A stretch of DNA of 64,000 bases from an uncultured Bacteroidota bacterium (GCA_937920105.1 CALETH010000042.1:15897-79896); one strand, 5' to 3'. Counted from the first letter of the stretch, positions 1 through 9,774 are shown. Made by a program: numbers and translations. The notes: a model not told the origin generated them from the sequence alone.

Positions 1-1286
1 CTCCAGAAAAAGAATTTACTGTTTTTTCACCACGTGAACGAGGAATTGAATATTCTATTGACCATGATGGAAAAGAATTCTATATCCTCACCAATTTTGA
101 AGCAAAAAATTTCCGATTAATGAAAGCATCTGAAAAAGCAACATCAAAAGAAAATTGGAAAGAAGTTATTGCTCACAGAAACGATGTTTTGTTAGAAAAC
201 ATAGAACTCTTTAATAATTACCTTGTTCTTAATGAACGCAAAAACGGATTACGACAATTACGAATAATGAGTCAAAAAACTAAATCTGATTATTACGTTG
301 ATTTTGGAGAAGAAGATTATCATGTCTCAATAGGAATAAATCCTGAAATGAAAACCGATGAACTCCGTTTTGAATACACTTCGCTCACAACACCTCCCTC
401 TACGTATGATTATAATATGAATTCAAAGAAAAAGATACTGAAAAAACAACAACCAGTGTTAGGAGATTTTAATTCACAAAATTATAAGGCAGAACGTATT
501 TATGCTACAGCACGAGATGGAGAAAAAATTCCAATTTCTATCGTCTATCGGAAAGATAAAAAAAGAGCAGAAGGCAATCCGCTATTATTGTATGGGTATG
601 GTTCATACGGAATTAGTATGGAATCCAATTTTAGTTCACCTCGTTTAAGTCTTCTTGATAGAGGATTTGTGTATGCGATTGCTCACATTCGCGGCGGACA
701 AGAAATGGGACGCGATTGGTATGAAAACGGAAAACTCCTCAAAAAGAAGAATACATTTACGGATTTTATTGATTGTGGAAAATATCTTGTAGAAAAAAAA
801 TATACCACTAATGAGCAAATGACAGCGATGGGAGGAAGTGCCGGCGGATTATTGATAGGAGCAGTTATTAACATGGAACCAAAACTTTTCAAAGCCGTCA
901 TTGCTTCAGTTCCATTTGTAGATATTGTAACCACAATGCTTGATGAATCCATTCCACTCACCACCGGAGAATTTGATGAATGGGGAAATCCAAAACAGAA
1001 AGAATATTACGACTATATGCTTTCCTACTCACCGTATGATAATATAGAAGCAAAAGAATATCCATCAATGTTAGTATTAACAGGTCTTCATGATTCTCAA
1101 GTGCAATATTTTGAACCAGCAAAATGGGTTGCAAAACTCCGAGAAATGAAAACAGATAATAACACACTTATTATGGATATTGATATGTCAACCGGACACG
1201 GTGGTGCTTCAGGAAGATTTAAACGATATGAAAAAATTGCACTGCAATATGTGTTTCTTCTTACACAAGTTGGAATTGCAAAGTAA
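1..1286 (+). CDS. ptrB: Oligopeptidase B (S9A prolyl-oligopeptidase family), 5' end cut off by the window
   Basis: This is the C-terminal part of a serine peptidase that cleaves peptides after basic residues. The reading frame is open from base 3, so the Met at 120 is internal and the true start lies outside the window. Numbered from that Met, the catalytic Ser is about residue 240 in GGSAGG, the Asp about 325 in GLHDSQV and the His about 360 in TGHGG, which is the complete S9 triad in order. The stretch around DESIPLTTGEFDEWGNP is typical of oligopeptidase B rather than prolyl endopeptidase. A family member is normally near 680-720 aa, so roughly half is missing upstream. No signal peptide can be judged. 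A clear hairpin terminator follows. Confidence 0.93.
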   Translation, partial: PEKEFTVFSPRERGIEYSIDHDGKEFYILTNFEAKNFRLMKASEKATSKENWKEVIAHRNDVLLENIELFNNYLVLNERKNGLRQLRIMSQKTKSDYYVDFGEEDYHVSIGINPEMKTDELRFEYTSLTTPPSTYDYNMNSKKKILKKQQPVLGDFNSQNYKAERIYATARDGEKIPISIVYRKDKKRAEGNPLLLYGYGSYGISMESNFSSPRLSLLDRGFVYAIAHIRGGQEMGRDWYENGKLLKKKNTFTDFIDCGKYLVEKKYTTNEQMTAMGGSAGGLLIGAVINMEPKLFKAVIASVPFVDIVTTMLDESIPLTTGEFDEWGNPKQKEYYDYMLSYSPYDNIEAKEYPSMLVLTGLHDSQVQYFEPAKWVAKLREMKTDNNTLIMDIDMSTGHGGASGRFKRYEKIALQYVFLLTQVGIAK

Positions 1287-1310
1287 GAAATAATTTTTAC
1301 AGATTTTTTG

Positions 1311-1340
1311 AATGCCCGTTCCTACGGGCATTTATTTTTA
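1311..1340 (+). terminator. Rho-independent terminator after oligopeptidase B
   Basis: A perfect 9 bp stem (1311-1319 with 1324-1332) closes a 4 nt loop and is followed by a T-rich run. It lies 25 bp after the stop codon of the upstream gene, where termination is expected. Confidence 0.8.
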
Positions 1341-1405
1341 TAAGAAATTTTTCTAAAATAGATAAATAAATCAACAATAAAATAATTTCAATTCTAAAAA
1401 ATACC

Positions 1406-2917
1406 ATGCACACTCACTCACTTCCCGAAAATATTCTTCGTCATGTGTGGAGTGAACAGTATCTTACCACAAATAATCTCACCACATCGGAAAACCTACC
1501 TGTAAAAATTTTTGAATGGGGAACATTAAACAGAGAAGCCGGCCCTGATTTTCGCAATGTTGTTCTAGAAATTGATGGAATAATACTTCGTGGGGAAGTT
1601 GAATTTCATCGTACTATAGAAGACTGGAAAAAACATTCTCACGAAAATGATACACAGTATAATTCCGTTATACTTCATGTTGTACTTCAAAAAAATGTAA
1701 ATAATATAAAAATACAATCTCAAAGCGGAAGAATTATACCCACAATATTTTTAGAACCATTTCTTACCACACCACTTGAAAAAATTTCTGAACAACTTAC
1801 TCGTGACGAAATACAATCACACACAAATCCAATTCCCTGTTATCAAAAAAACGATACTATAAGTGGAGAATTGATTGAAGAATGGTTAAAAATTCTTTAT
1901 CACCAACGAGAGCAAGAAAAAGTACAACGTATGCAAATGCGATTGTATGAACTTATCGGAGAATATCAACGACTTATTGCAGAACCAAACACTCACTACA
2001 CATTTCGTCAAAAAGAAAATATTGATGAAATTCCTGTGCCCACAATTGCCCCAAAAACGTCAGAAATAAAAAAACGCATTATTTGGGAGCAGTTATTGTA
2101 TGAAAGTCTAATGGATGGATTAGGATATTCCAAAAACCGAAAACCATTTGTGAAACTTGCTCAAAAACTTACACTCTTTCGTTTGCAATCGCTTTCCATA
2201 CAAAAAGAATTTTCAGCAATAGAACTCCAATCAATATTTTTCACCATTTCTGGATTACTTCCTTCTCTTGATGAAATTGAAGAGCCAGCCTCAAAAGTAC
2301 GCATTCATGAACTTCGTACGTTATGGAATGAAATTTTTAGTGAGAAAAATATTTCTGTAGAACACCTTCATTCAACAGAATGGATTTTTGCACCAACACG
2401 TCCACTTAATTTTCCAACACTACGAATGGTGGTTGCAATACAATTAGTGCAAAAATTATTGTATAAAGATTTTTTTAAAAATATTATTGTGGTGATAGAA
2501 AATAAAAAATTATCTTCGGAAGAAATGATGCATAAAATTATTTCTTTGTTAGAAATAGAAGAAGATAGTTTTTGGAATTATCACTATCGTTTTGGAGAAG
2601 CATCTCCACGATACCATCCATTATTAGGAGCAGGAAGAAAAATTGATATAATTGTGAATATCATTATTCCATTATGTGTTCTTTATGCAGATATTTTTAA
2701 AAAGCAAACCATCAAAGAAAATATTGCAAAATTAACAGAAGAAATTTCTCTCTTAGAAAATAATTCCATTCTCAAAAAAATGGAAACCCAATTATTAAAG
2801 GGAAAATTAAAACTCACCAAAGCATTTCAGCAACAAGGAATGTTGCAATTATACAAAAAATATTGTTTCGTAGAACGTTGTGGAGAATGTTTAATTGGAA
2901 GTAAGGTGATGAAATAA
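1406..2917 (+). CDS. DUF2851 family protein
   Basis: This is a 503 aa protein with the hallmarks of DUF2851, a Bacteroidota-typical family of unknown function. The N-terminal block contains HVWSEQYL, then EWGTLNREAGPDFRNVVLEI and GEVEFHRTIEDWKKHSH. A later block with LLGAGRKIDIIVN precedes a C-terminal part with several Cys residues (CFVERCGECLIG). There is no signal peptide, so a cytoplasmic location is inferred. The gene is followed after 1 bp by a small unknown gene and then by an M1 aminopeptidase, so the three are probably cotranscribed. Family assignment is firm, but nothing in the sequence reveals an activity. Confidence 0.88.
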   Translation: MHTHSLPENILRHVWSEQYLTTNNLTTSENLPVKIFEWGTLNREAGPDFRNVVLEIDGIILRGEVEFHRTIEDWKKHSHENDTQYNSVILHVVLQKNVNNIKIQSQSGRIIPTIFLEPFLTTPLEKISEQLTRDEIQSHTNPIPCYQKNDTISGELIEEWLKILYHQREQEKVQRMQMRLYELIGEYQRLIAEPNTHYTFRQKENIDEIPVPTIAPKTSEIKKRIIWEQLLYESLMDGLGYSKNRKPFVKLAQKLTLFRLQSLSIQKEFSAIELQSIFFTISGLLPSLDEIEEPASKVRIHELRTLWNEIFSEKNISVEHLHSTEWIFAPTRPLNFPTLRMVVAIQLVQKLLYKDFFKNIIVVIENKKLSSEEMMHKIISLLEIEEDSFWNYHYRFGEASPRYHPLLGAGRKIDIIVNIIIPLCVLYADIFKKQTIKENIAKLTEEISLLENNSILKKMETQLLKGKLKLTKAFQQQGMLQLYKKYCFVERCGECLIGSKVMK

Positions 2918-2918
2918 T

Positions 2919-3257
2919 ATGTCCAACTGGCTTATAGAAATAGAAAATCAATTACTTGTTGCCAAACAAGCACAAGAACAAAACAATGCTGGAAAAATGC
3001 GTGCTTCTTCCAGAATTATTGCAGGAATTGCATTAATGGAATGGCAGAAAAATAATCCCAAAATATTTTTTGGTGATAATTATATTCGTTCACTACAGCA
3101 ATGTGCAGTATCAAATGTTGTTTCTGTAGAAGTGCGTGAAGCTGCAACTCGACTTTCTGCACGAGTTTCTCACGATTTTGTTTCTCCAAGTATTGACCCA
3201 ATTGGAGATGCAATGATTATTGTGGAGTTTGTGAAAGAACAATTGAAAGAAGGATAA
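2919..3257 (+). CDS. Small conserved-looking protein of unknown function (112 aa)
   Basis: This is a 112 aa soluble protein without signal peptide or membrane segment. It is probably all-helical: the N-terminus reads as an amphipathic helix (MSNWLIEIENQLLVAKQ), followed by an Ala/Arg-rich part and a C-terminal helix. I do not recognise the family. Its start lies 1 bp after the DUF2851 stop and its stop lies 1 bp before the aminopeptidase start, and that packing is the main evidence that it is real. A scaffold or partner of the DUF2851 protein is possible but only a guess. Confidence 0.7.
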   Translation: MSNWLIEIENQLLVAKQAQEQNNAGKMRASSRIIAGIALMEWQKNNPKIFFGDNYIRSLQQCAVSNVVSVEVREAATRLSARVSHDFVSPSIDPIGDAMIIVEFVKEQLKEG

Positions 3258-3258
3258 T

Positions 3259-5196
3259 ATGAAAAAAATCTTCGTGCTATTTTCTCTTTTCTTCGCTACA
3301 CTTTTTTCTCAACAAGAAAAAAAGTGGAATGAATATGAATCACAAATTTTTTTTCACCAAAATGCAATTGCGAAAATTAATTATTCCGGAGATGAAAACA
3401 TTGATGTGACATATTACAAGTTAAACCTCATCATTTCTCACACACCACAAAATCTTTCCGGAAAAATTACCATATCAGCAAAATCTACTGTACCAAATCT
3501 TCAATCTATTTTTTTAGATTGCTCTAATACACTTATTGTAGATTCAATTACCATTAATAATAGCAATACAAATTTTACTCGAATCATTGATACATTAAAA
3601 ATCACTCTGGATAAAACATACAATGTTGGGGAAACAATAACTATTGTAGTAACGTATCACGGAACTCCCGTTACCAATGGTTTTGGAAGTTTTGCTTTTG
3701 GAACTCACAACAATGTTCCTGCCATTTGGACTTTGAGTGAACCGTACGGTGCAAAAGATTGGTGGCCCTGCAAAAATACTCCTGCTGATAAAGCAGATTC
3801 TTCTGATGTGTGGATTACTGTTGATACTTCTCTTACACCTGTTTCTAATGGAACACTTATTGAAATCTTAAAAAATAATAATGGAACTCATACTTATAAA
3901 TGGAAAAATAGTTATCCCATTGCACATTATCTTATTTCTTTAGCAATCACAAACTATACATTATACACTAATTATTATCATTACTCTTTAACAGATTCGA
4001 TGTCGATTACTCATTACATCTATCCTGAAAATTTTTTTGCGGTAAAAGAAAATTTAGATAAAACTCCTGAAATGCTCAAAGTTTTTTCTGAAAAATTTGG
4101 TGAATATCCTTTTATAAAAGAAAAATACGGACATGCTCAGTTTGGCTGGGGCGGAGCAATGGAACATCAAACAATTTCTTCTATGGGAAACTTTGGAGAA
4201 CATGTTATTGCTCATGAATTAGCACATCAATGGTTTGGTAATAAAATTACCTGTAAGAATTGGCAAAACATTTGGTTGAATGAAGGTTTTGCACGGTACA
4301 GCGAAGGTCTTTGGAAAGAAGAAAAATATGGACGTTCTACTTATGATGATTTTATTATTGAAAATATGACTGCTGCAAAAAGTGCTCGAGGAACAATGTA
4401 TGTTCAAGATGTTAATAATATTGGAGAAATTTTTAGCGGTATTCGTACGTATTCTAAAGGTGCAATAGTTTTACACATGCTGCGTGGTATTGTTGGTGAT
4501 GAAAATTTTTTCACAATTCTAAAAAACTATCTTACTCATCCATTGCTTGCTTATAATGTTGCAACGACGGAAGATTTTCAATCTGTTGTAGAAAATGTGT
4601 ACGGTTCTTCACTCAATTATTTTTTTCAAGAGTGGATTTATGGAGAAAATTATCCGAAATATATTCTTTCCTGGGATAAAAAATTAATAAAGGATAATCT
4701 TTACAATCTTTCTCTTACTATTCAACAGGAAATAAATACTGCTCCGGCATTTTTTACCATGCCCATAAAAATAAAGGTAGAACGAATAACGGGAATGGAT
4801 ACAATAATTACGGTTTTCAATAACCAACAAATACAAAAATTTTCTTTTACAATAACTGATGAGCCAACGAATGTAATTTTTGACCCTTATAATGATATAC
4901 TCAAAACCATTTTTAAAGAATCTTCTGTACCATTTTTTTATTCTTTAAAACAAAACTTTCCCAATCCATTTAATCCAACAACAACCATTGAATATGAAAT
5001 TCCAACCAATACGTATGTTGTGATGAAATTGTATGATATTTTAGGAAGGGAAGTGAGAACATTAGTCAATGTTCCATTAAAAGCCGGAAAATATTCTCTC
5101 AAAGTAGATGCTTCTTCTCTTTCTAATGGAGTATATTTTTATACTCTTTCTGCAAAAGATTTTTTTGATGTAAAAAAAATGGTGGTAGTGAAGTGA
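3259..5196 (+). CDS. Secreted M1-family metallo-aminopeptidase with T9SS sorting domain
   Basis: This is a 645 aa zinc aminopeptidase predicted to be exported and secreted or surface-anchored by type IX secretion. It has a signal peptide (about residues 1-18). An N-terminal beta domain leads to the exopeptidase motif GGAMEHQT (about 298-305, the GAMEN equivalent). The zinc site follows: H319 and H323 in HELAHQWFG, with E342 in NEGFARYSEGLW, spaced as in M1 peptidases. The last ~80 residues carry NFPNPFNPTTTIEYE and end in KKMVVVK, a type A T9SS sorting domain. It likely releases N-terminal residues from peptides outside the cell. It is the last gene of the 1406-5196 unit. Confidence 0.92.
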   Translation: MKKIFVLFSLFFATLFSQQEKKWNEYESQIFFHQNAIAKINYSGDENIDVTYYKLNLIISHTPQNLSGKITISAKSTVPNLQSIFLDCSNTLIVDSITINNSNTNFTRIIDTLKITLDKTYNVGETITIVVTYHGTPVTNGFGSFAFGTHNNVPAIWTLSEPYGAKDWWPCKNTPADKADSSDVWITVDTSLTPVSNGTLIEILKNNNGTHTYKWKNSYPIAHYLISLAITNYTLYTNYYHYSLTDSMSITHYIYPENFFAVKENLDKTPEMLKVFSEKFGEYPFIKEKYGHAQFGWGGAMEHQTISSMGNFGEHVIAHELAHQWFGNKITCKNWQNIWLNEGFARYSEGLWKEEKYGRSTYDDFIIENMTAAKSARGTMYVQDVNNIGEIFSGIRTYSKGAIVLHMLRGIVGDENFFTILKNYLTHPLLAYNVATTEDFQSVVENVYGSSLNYFFQEWIYGENYPKYILSWDKKLIKDNLYNLSLTIQQEINTAPAFFTMPIKIKVERITGMDTIITVFNNQQIQKFSFTITDEPTNVIFDPYNDILKTIFKESSVPFFYSLKQNFPNPFNPTTTIEYEIPTNTYVVMKLYDILGREVRTLVNVPLKAGKYSLKVDASSLSNGVYFYTLSAKDFFDVKKMVVVK

Positions 5197-5199
5197 GTT

Positions 5200-5232
5200 T
5201 TCAGAAGTCAGAATCCAGAATTCAGTAATTAG
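5200..5232. repeat. Family D repeat (TCAG-rich, degenerate)
   Basis: This is a run of TCAGAAGTCAGAATCCAG-like units directly after the aminopeptidase stop. It resembles the runs at 36309, 56192, 58613 and 61070, which are built from TTATCAGTAATCAG-like units. Function is unknown. Confidence 0.5.
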
Positions 5233-5246
5233 AAACTTATTAATAT

Positions 5247-5327
5247 GTCATTCCTGCGGAAGCAGGAATCTACGTTTTTGAATTACTTTGCATGAGTGGA
5301 TTCCCGCTTAAAGCATGCGGGAATGAC
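5247..5327. repeat. Family A interspersed repeat, copy 1
   Basis: The element begins GTCATTCCTGCGGAAGCAGG and ends GCGGGAATGAC, with imperfect inverted ends and two internal GC-rich hairpins. Related copies lie at 9677, 19252, 35255 and 41730, and a diverged one at 12240. It sits in the convergent gap between the aminopeptidase gene and yhhQ. Confidence 0.75.
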
Positions 5328-5353
5328 GGTACACTTGCTTGGTGTAATTTCAG

Positions 5354-6160
5354 TTATTTATCTACTTCTTCTTCTCTTCCCATTGCTGCAAGTTTCATAT
5401 CGTGAGAAAGTTTTTTCCCGAGATAATTTTCAATTATTTTTTCTACAAAATAAATAACAGGTGTAAGAATTATTGCCATAATAAATTTGTAAATATAATT
5501 TCCTGTTCCTACGGCTAACACTAAACTTACACTCCACGGATTCCCGGAACTTAATTGCGGACCAATATAAAAAGCAATAAAGAGAACAATATAACTATCA
5601 ATGAATTGGGAAATAAGTGTAGAACCAGTTGCTCGCAACCAAACAGATTTTTCTCCCGTAAAAATTTTAATTTTGTGAAATACTAACACATCAACAAGCT
5701 GTCCTACCAAAAAAGCCACCAATGAACCAATAATTATCCAAAGTCCTTGCCCAAAAATAGAAGCGAAAGCAATATTCATATTGGGGATTCCTTGCTGCAT
5801 TCCGCTGCCAATCCAAAAATCTGCTGGTATAACATGAATAGCAAAAAACATCATAAAAAATGCGTAGGAAATAAGTGCTACAGTGAGATAGGAAAGAATT
5901 TTTACTCCACGTGTTCCGTAGTATTCATTGATAATATCCGTCATGATAAAAACAACGGGCCAAAGAAGAACTCCGGCAGTGAGATTAAAAGAGAAGTGAT
6001 TTCCAAAAAGAACGATATCAAAAGGTGTGATGCCGAGAGTTTTTTCTAAAGAAAAAATTTTTACGCCGATAACTTCGGCAATGAGAGCGTTTGCAATAAA
6101 AAATCCGCCCAGCATAATAAACAGCCGAGTAGATTTATCTTTGATAATATTGTGTATCAT
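5354..6160 (-). CDS. yhhQ: Queuosine precursor transporter (YhhQ/DUF165 family)
   Basis: This 268 aa integral membrane protein has about six or seven hydrophobic segments. The motif WPVVFIMTDIINEYYG (about residues 67-82) is the signature stretch of the YhhQ/VUT-1 family, which imports preQ0/preQ1 for queuosine modification of tRNA. Length and hydropathy fit the family. The C-terminus is charged and probably cytoplasmic. It follows the DUF4249 gene after 19 bp on the same strand, so it is probably read with it. That gap leaves no room for a dedicated preQ1 riboswitch. No other queuosine gene is in view. Confidence 0.9.
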   Translation of the reverse strand: MIHNIIKDKSTRLFIMLGGFFIANALIAEVIGVKIFSLEKTLGITPFDIVLFGNHFSFNLTAGVLLWPVVFIMTDIINEYYGTRGVKILSYLTVALISYAFFMMFFAIHVIPADFWIGSGMQQGIPNMNIAFASIFGQGLWIIIGSLVAFLVGQLVDVLVFHKIKIFTGEKSVWLRATGSTLISQFIDSYIVLFIAFYIGPQLSSGNPWSVSLVLAVGTGNYIYKFIMAIILTPVIYFVEKIIENYLGKKLSHDMKLAAMGREEEVDK

Positions 6161-6179
6161 GGTGTATGTAAGTTCTCCG

Positions 6180-7019
6180 TTATTGTTTTAGTTTTACTTC
6201 TTGTGCAGGACTGACTGATGAACCAATAAACATTCCAATGGCATCTCCGGTAACGTTCCATTGAACAGGTGCATCACTGCTATTTCCTGTAATGCTACCA
6301 TTAGAAGAACGAAATGTTTTATAAAAAGGATAATATTGTTCATCGTAGTTTTTTATAAAAGTATAAAACTGTGGTTCTTGAGGATTACTTTGAACAAATA
6401 TCATTCCACTTTGTACTTCTATGAGTACATTTTCTTTTTGATAATACGTGGTATTGATATAATTAGAAAAATAATAATTTGGATTATCTCGTTGTATAAA
6501 TATTGAAAATACATTGTGTGGCTGTGATAATACAAAAATATACCCATAATATTCGTAGGAAATGGAACCACCGCCAAAATCTTTCACTTGTTTTTTAATA
6601 TAACTTTGTTCTGCATCTATTGTTACTATTGGCGGAATAGTAGTTTTTGCAGTTGCTTTTTTTCCATTCCATTCTACAAATAATTCGTACGTTTTACCAA
6701 TTGTCGCGATTAAAGAATCCGTTGTATAAAAATCTTTTTCTACATATCGCAGTGGATAATTTTTTCCTTCGCAAGTAATATAAGCATTGGCGTTGGTAAT
6801 TCTCGCATCTTCTTCTTTATAAGTTCCCAATGGGGGAAGTGTACGAGAAATATGAACATCAACTGTATCTCCGGCTTGTAATTCACTTTGGATAACAAGA
6901 CGTTCTGTATATGGTAGTTCACCTTCAATGATATTTTCACACCCAAAAAATAATGGAATTAATGTGATGATGAAAATATAAACTTTATAAATTTTTTTAT
7001 GATAAAAATTTGTTTTCAT
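6180..7019 (-). CDS. DUF4249 family lipoprotein
   Basis: This 279 aa lipoprotein has the lipobox LFFGC, with Cys27 as the predicted lipidated residue. The mature N-terminus (ENIIEGELPYTERLVIQSEL) and the following block (VDVHISRTLPP, then TNANAYITCEG) match DUF4249. The family is typically encoded next to TonB-dependent receptors in Bacteroidota and is thought to be a surface or periplasmic partner of the receptor. Here it lies directly downstream of such a receptor on the same strand, with a palindrome in the 80 bp gap. Substrate is unknown. Confidence 0.87.
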   Translation of the reverse strand: MKTNFYHKKIYKVYIFIITLIPLFFGCENIIEGELPYTERLVIQSELQAGDTVDVHISRTLPPLGTYKEEDARITNANAYITCEGKNYPLRYVEKDFYTTDSLIATIGKTYELFVEWNGKKATAKTTIPPIVTIDAEQSYIKKQVKDFGGGSISYEYYGYIFVLSQPHNVFSIFIQRDNPNYYFSNYINTTYYQKENVLIEVQSGMIFVQSNPQEPQFYTFIKNYDEQYYPFYKTFRSSNGSITGNSSDAPVQWNVTGDAIGMFIGSSVSPAQEVKLKQ

Positions 7020-7060
7020 GGTTTTTGAGAAGTTGATGAATGAAAGATAGTTTTTCTATA

Positions 7061-7091
7061 ACCCTGCCAGCGTTTAAAACGCTGGCAGGGT
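7061..7091. repeat. Family B palindrome (15 bp arms), between TonB receptor and DUF4249
   Basis: Arms at 7061-7075 and 7077-7091 are perfect inverted repeats around a TTTAAAA centre. It could act as a transcription attenuator between receptor and lipoprotein genes, but there is no T-tract on the minus-strand exit side. The same architecture occurs at 15447 and 31800. Confidence 0.75.
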
Positions 7092-7099
7092 TCGATGGT

Positions 7100-9637
7100 T
7101 TAAAATTTAAAATTCCAGCCAAACGTTGGAATAATAGGGAATATGGTTAATTTTCTCAATACTTTTGGAGGTGGATTGGCTTGGCTATAGTAATCAGTAT
7201 CAACATAGACAGCAAATGGGTTTGCTCTATTATAGGCGTTGTAAATATTGATAGAGAGTTGTGATTCCATTCCGAAAAATGTACCATTGTACATAAAATT
7301 TAAATCCAATTTATGGAAAGACGGAACTCTATATCCATTACGTTCAATGACATCGCTAAAAATATAAGAAGAATAAACATCACCCCATTGAAATTGCCCT
7401 GAAGGCATGGTGTATGCTTGTCCTGTCCCGTATGTCCACGTTGCACCAAGTTCCCAAGATTCTCCAAACTTATAAATCATAACTAAAGAAACATCATGTC
7501 TTCTATCATATCGTGCATAAAATGTGCGTCCCAAATTGAGTTCCGGAAATGTACGTTTTGTCCATGCAAGAGTGTAGCCCAACCATCCTGTAAAACTTCC
7601 TATACGTTTATTGAAAAAAATTTCTATTCCGTATGCTTCACCAGTACCTTTAGCAAATTGTTCTTCTAATGGTATTCCAAATGTAAATATGGCATCATCT
7701 TTATATTCATAAAGATTTTCCATCGTTTTGTAATAACCCTCTACGGTCGCAATATATTCTTCTCCAAAATTCCTTTCTATTCCCACAATCCATTGTTGAG
7801 ATTTGCTTGGTATAATATTTTTTGTGGATGGAAACCATAAGTCAGTTGGTAAAGTAATATCATTTCTTATAATAAGATGAAGAAATTGATGTGCAATTGA
7901 GTATGAACCTTTTACTTTCAAATCTTCTGCAAGAGCGTATGATGCGGAAAATCTTGGTTCTAGCGCAAGATAATTTCCACTTTGGAAATAATACATTCTT
8001 CCACCAATATTGGTGGAAAGTTGTTCGGTAATATTCCATTCATCTTGTGCATACAACGCACCATCAAGTGTTTGTATTTTTTGGGATTGATTTAATAATT
8101 CCTTTTGTGTGAAAATATCTAATGATGTTGCTGCTCTAAATGTATGATTAGTGAGTTCTGTTCCAATTTTAATAAGATGATTATTGAATGCAGAATATTG
8201 TGTTTCTCCACGAAACATAATGTCTTGAATTTTTGAAAGTGACGAAAACGTATTATTTTTTGTAGTATCTCTTTGTAATGAAGAATTAAAAGAATAATCT
8301 GTATAAATAAGAGAAAAATTGGTGAACATTGTTGGAGAAAGAATATGTGTCCAACGCAAATTACCAGTGGCATTTCCCCACACCAAATCAAATTTAGTAT
8401 TACCATTTGTATTTAATACATCTCTTCCAAAATATCCACTGAGATAAATTCTATCTGAAGGAGAAACGGTGTAATTGAGTTTTGTATTCAAATCATAAAA
8501 ATAATACGTTGGTGTTTCATCATATTGTTTTTTATTCATGATTCCTGTTAAATATGCAAGTCCAAAAATAGCATCCAAATACATTCTTCTTCCGGAAATC
8601 ATGAAACTCATATTATCTGTAATCGGTCCTTCTAAAGTTAATCGTGAGTTTATAAGATTAATTCCTCCAGCACCATGAATTTTTTCTTTTGAACCTTCTT
8701 TCATTGTCATATCTAAAACACTGGAAAGTCGCCCGCCATATTCGGCAGGAAATCCGCCTTTAATTAAACGAATATCTCTCAGTGCATCTGCATTGAAAGT
8801 GCTGAGAAATCCACCAAGGTGAGAAGGGTTGTAGACGATAACACCATCAAGCAAAACAAGATTTTGGTCCGGCGAACCGCCGCGAACATACAATCCGCTG
8901 GAAAGTTCGGAAGCAGATTTTACTCCGGGCAAAAGTTGAAGAACGCGAAACACATCTTTTTCTCCACCAAGTGATGGCATGTGTTGAACAAGTTCTGTTG
9001 GAACACTAATAGTACTAAGTGTACGTATTGGTTGGTTTTCTTTCATTCCTTCTACAACAACTTCTTGCATTTGCACTTCATTTTCGTTTAGTGCAATATC
9101 TTTTCTCATTTCGGATGTTGTGAGAATAATTTCTTGTTGGAATGTTATGAAACCCAATGAACGTACTATAAGTGTGTATGTTCCCGGTGGAATATCAGGA
9201 ATAGAATAAAATCCATATTTGTTGGTGATTGCCCAACGAAATGGTTTTTGTGAGGTTGTATCATTGTATAATGTTACCGGAGTTCCAATAAGTACTTCTC
9301 CGGATTTCTTTTCTGTGATAATTCCGGAAAGTATAGTTTTTACATTAGGGTCTTGGTAGAGAACAACTTCTTTTGTTTCATTTTTTATTGTATAAGTGAT
9401 TGGAGTATTTTGTAAGACTTTTTGTAGTGCTTCTTCTACACTGACATTTTCTAAAGTACATTGAACAGAAAAATTTTTTACTAAATCATCTCCATAAATA
9501 AATGAATACTGCGAAAGTTTGGTAATGGTTTGTAATGCTTCCCGTAATGGAGTTTTGGAAAGTTGAAGATTAAATTTTTCCGTAGAAAATAGTGTTGAAA
9601 ATGAAAAGAGGAGAAGGATAAAAATATTTTTTTTCAT
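7100..9637 (-). CDS. TonB-dependent receptor with STN and carboxypeptidase-like N-terminal domains (FecA-like)
   Basis: This is an outer-membrane, TonB-gated import channel of 845 aa. After a signal peptide (MKKNIFILLLFSFSTLFS) comes a secretin/TonB short N-terminal (STN) domain at about 20-95. This domain signals to FecR-type anti-sigma factors. Next are a carboxypeptidase regulatory-like beta domain (about 103-185), the plug (about 210-330, with YVRGGSPDQNLVLLDGV and GGFPAEYGGRLSSVLD) and a 22-strand-type barrel ending in aromatic Phe. I chose the ATG at 9637. The longer frame to 9724 adds 29 residues translated from a family A repeat and would bury the signal peptide. FecR lies immediately upstream and DUF4249 downstream. 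The ligand cannot be read from the sequence. Confidence 0.93.
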   Translation of the reverse strand: MKKNIFILLLFSFSTLFSTEKFNLQLSKTPLREALQTITKLSQYSFIYGDDLVKNFSVQCTLENVSVEEALQKVLQNTPITYTIKNETKEVVLYQDPNVKTILSGIITEKKSGEVLIGTPVTLYNDTTSQKPFRWAITNKYGFYSIPDIPPGTYTLIVRSLGFITFQQEIILTTSEMRKDIALNENEVQMQEVVVEGMKENQPIRTLSTISVPTELVQHMPSLGGEKDVFRVLQLLPGVKSASELSSGLYVRGGSPDQNLVLLDGVIVYNPSHLGGFLSTFNADALRDIRLIKGGFPAEYGGRLSSVLDMTMKEGSKEKIHGAGGINLINSRLTLEGPITDNMSFMISGRRMYLDAIFGLAYLTGIMNKKQYDETPTYYFYDLNTKLNYTVSPSDRIYLSGYFGRDVLNTNGNTKFDLVWGNATGNLRWTHILSPTMFTNFSLIYTDYSFNSSLQRDTTKNNTFSSLSKIQDIMFRGETQYSAFNNHLIKIGTELTNHTFRAATSLDIFTQKELLNQSQKIQTLDGALYAQDEWNITEQLSTNIGGRMYYFQSGNYLALEPRFSASYALAEDLKVKGSYSIAHQFLHLIIRNDITLPTDLWFPSTKNIIPSKSQQWIVGIERNFGEEYIATVEGYYKTMENLYEYKDDAIFTFGIPLEEQFAKGTGEAYGIEIFFNKRIGSFTGWLGYTLAWTKRTFPELNLGRTFYARYDRRHDVSLVMIYKFGESWELGATWTYGTGQAYTMPSGQFQWGDVYSSYIFSDVIERNGYRVPSFHKLDLNFMYNGTFFGMESQLSINIYNAYNRANPFAVYVDTDYYSQANPPPKVLRKLTIFPIIPTFGWNFKF

Positions 9638-9676
9638 GGAAATTATTATAATTGAGTTTGCAAGATTTTTTAGTTT

Positions 9677-9755
9677 GTCATTCCCGCGAAAGCGGGAATC
9701 CAGTACTAAGTAGGGTTTCCTCAAATATTTTATTTGAGAAGCATGTGGGAATGAC
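9677..9755. repeat. Family A interspersed repeat, copy 2
   Basis: The element runs from GTCATTCCCGCGAAAGCGGG to GGGAATGAC with inverted ends. It lies between fecR and the TonB receptor and, read on the minus strand, adds a spurious open N-terminal extension to the receptor frame. Confidence 0.8.
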
Positions 9756-9774
9756 GTGGGATATGATACACAAT

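Noticed and set aside
6161..6179. preQ1 riboswitch for the queuosine transporter gene
   Set aside because: The 19 bp gap to the upstream gene is too short for an aptamer plus expression platform.
9638..9724. N-terminal 29-residue extension of the TonB receptor frame
   Set aside because: It is translated from a family A repeat and would place the signal peptide internally. The ATG at 9637 gives a proper signal sequence.
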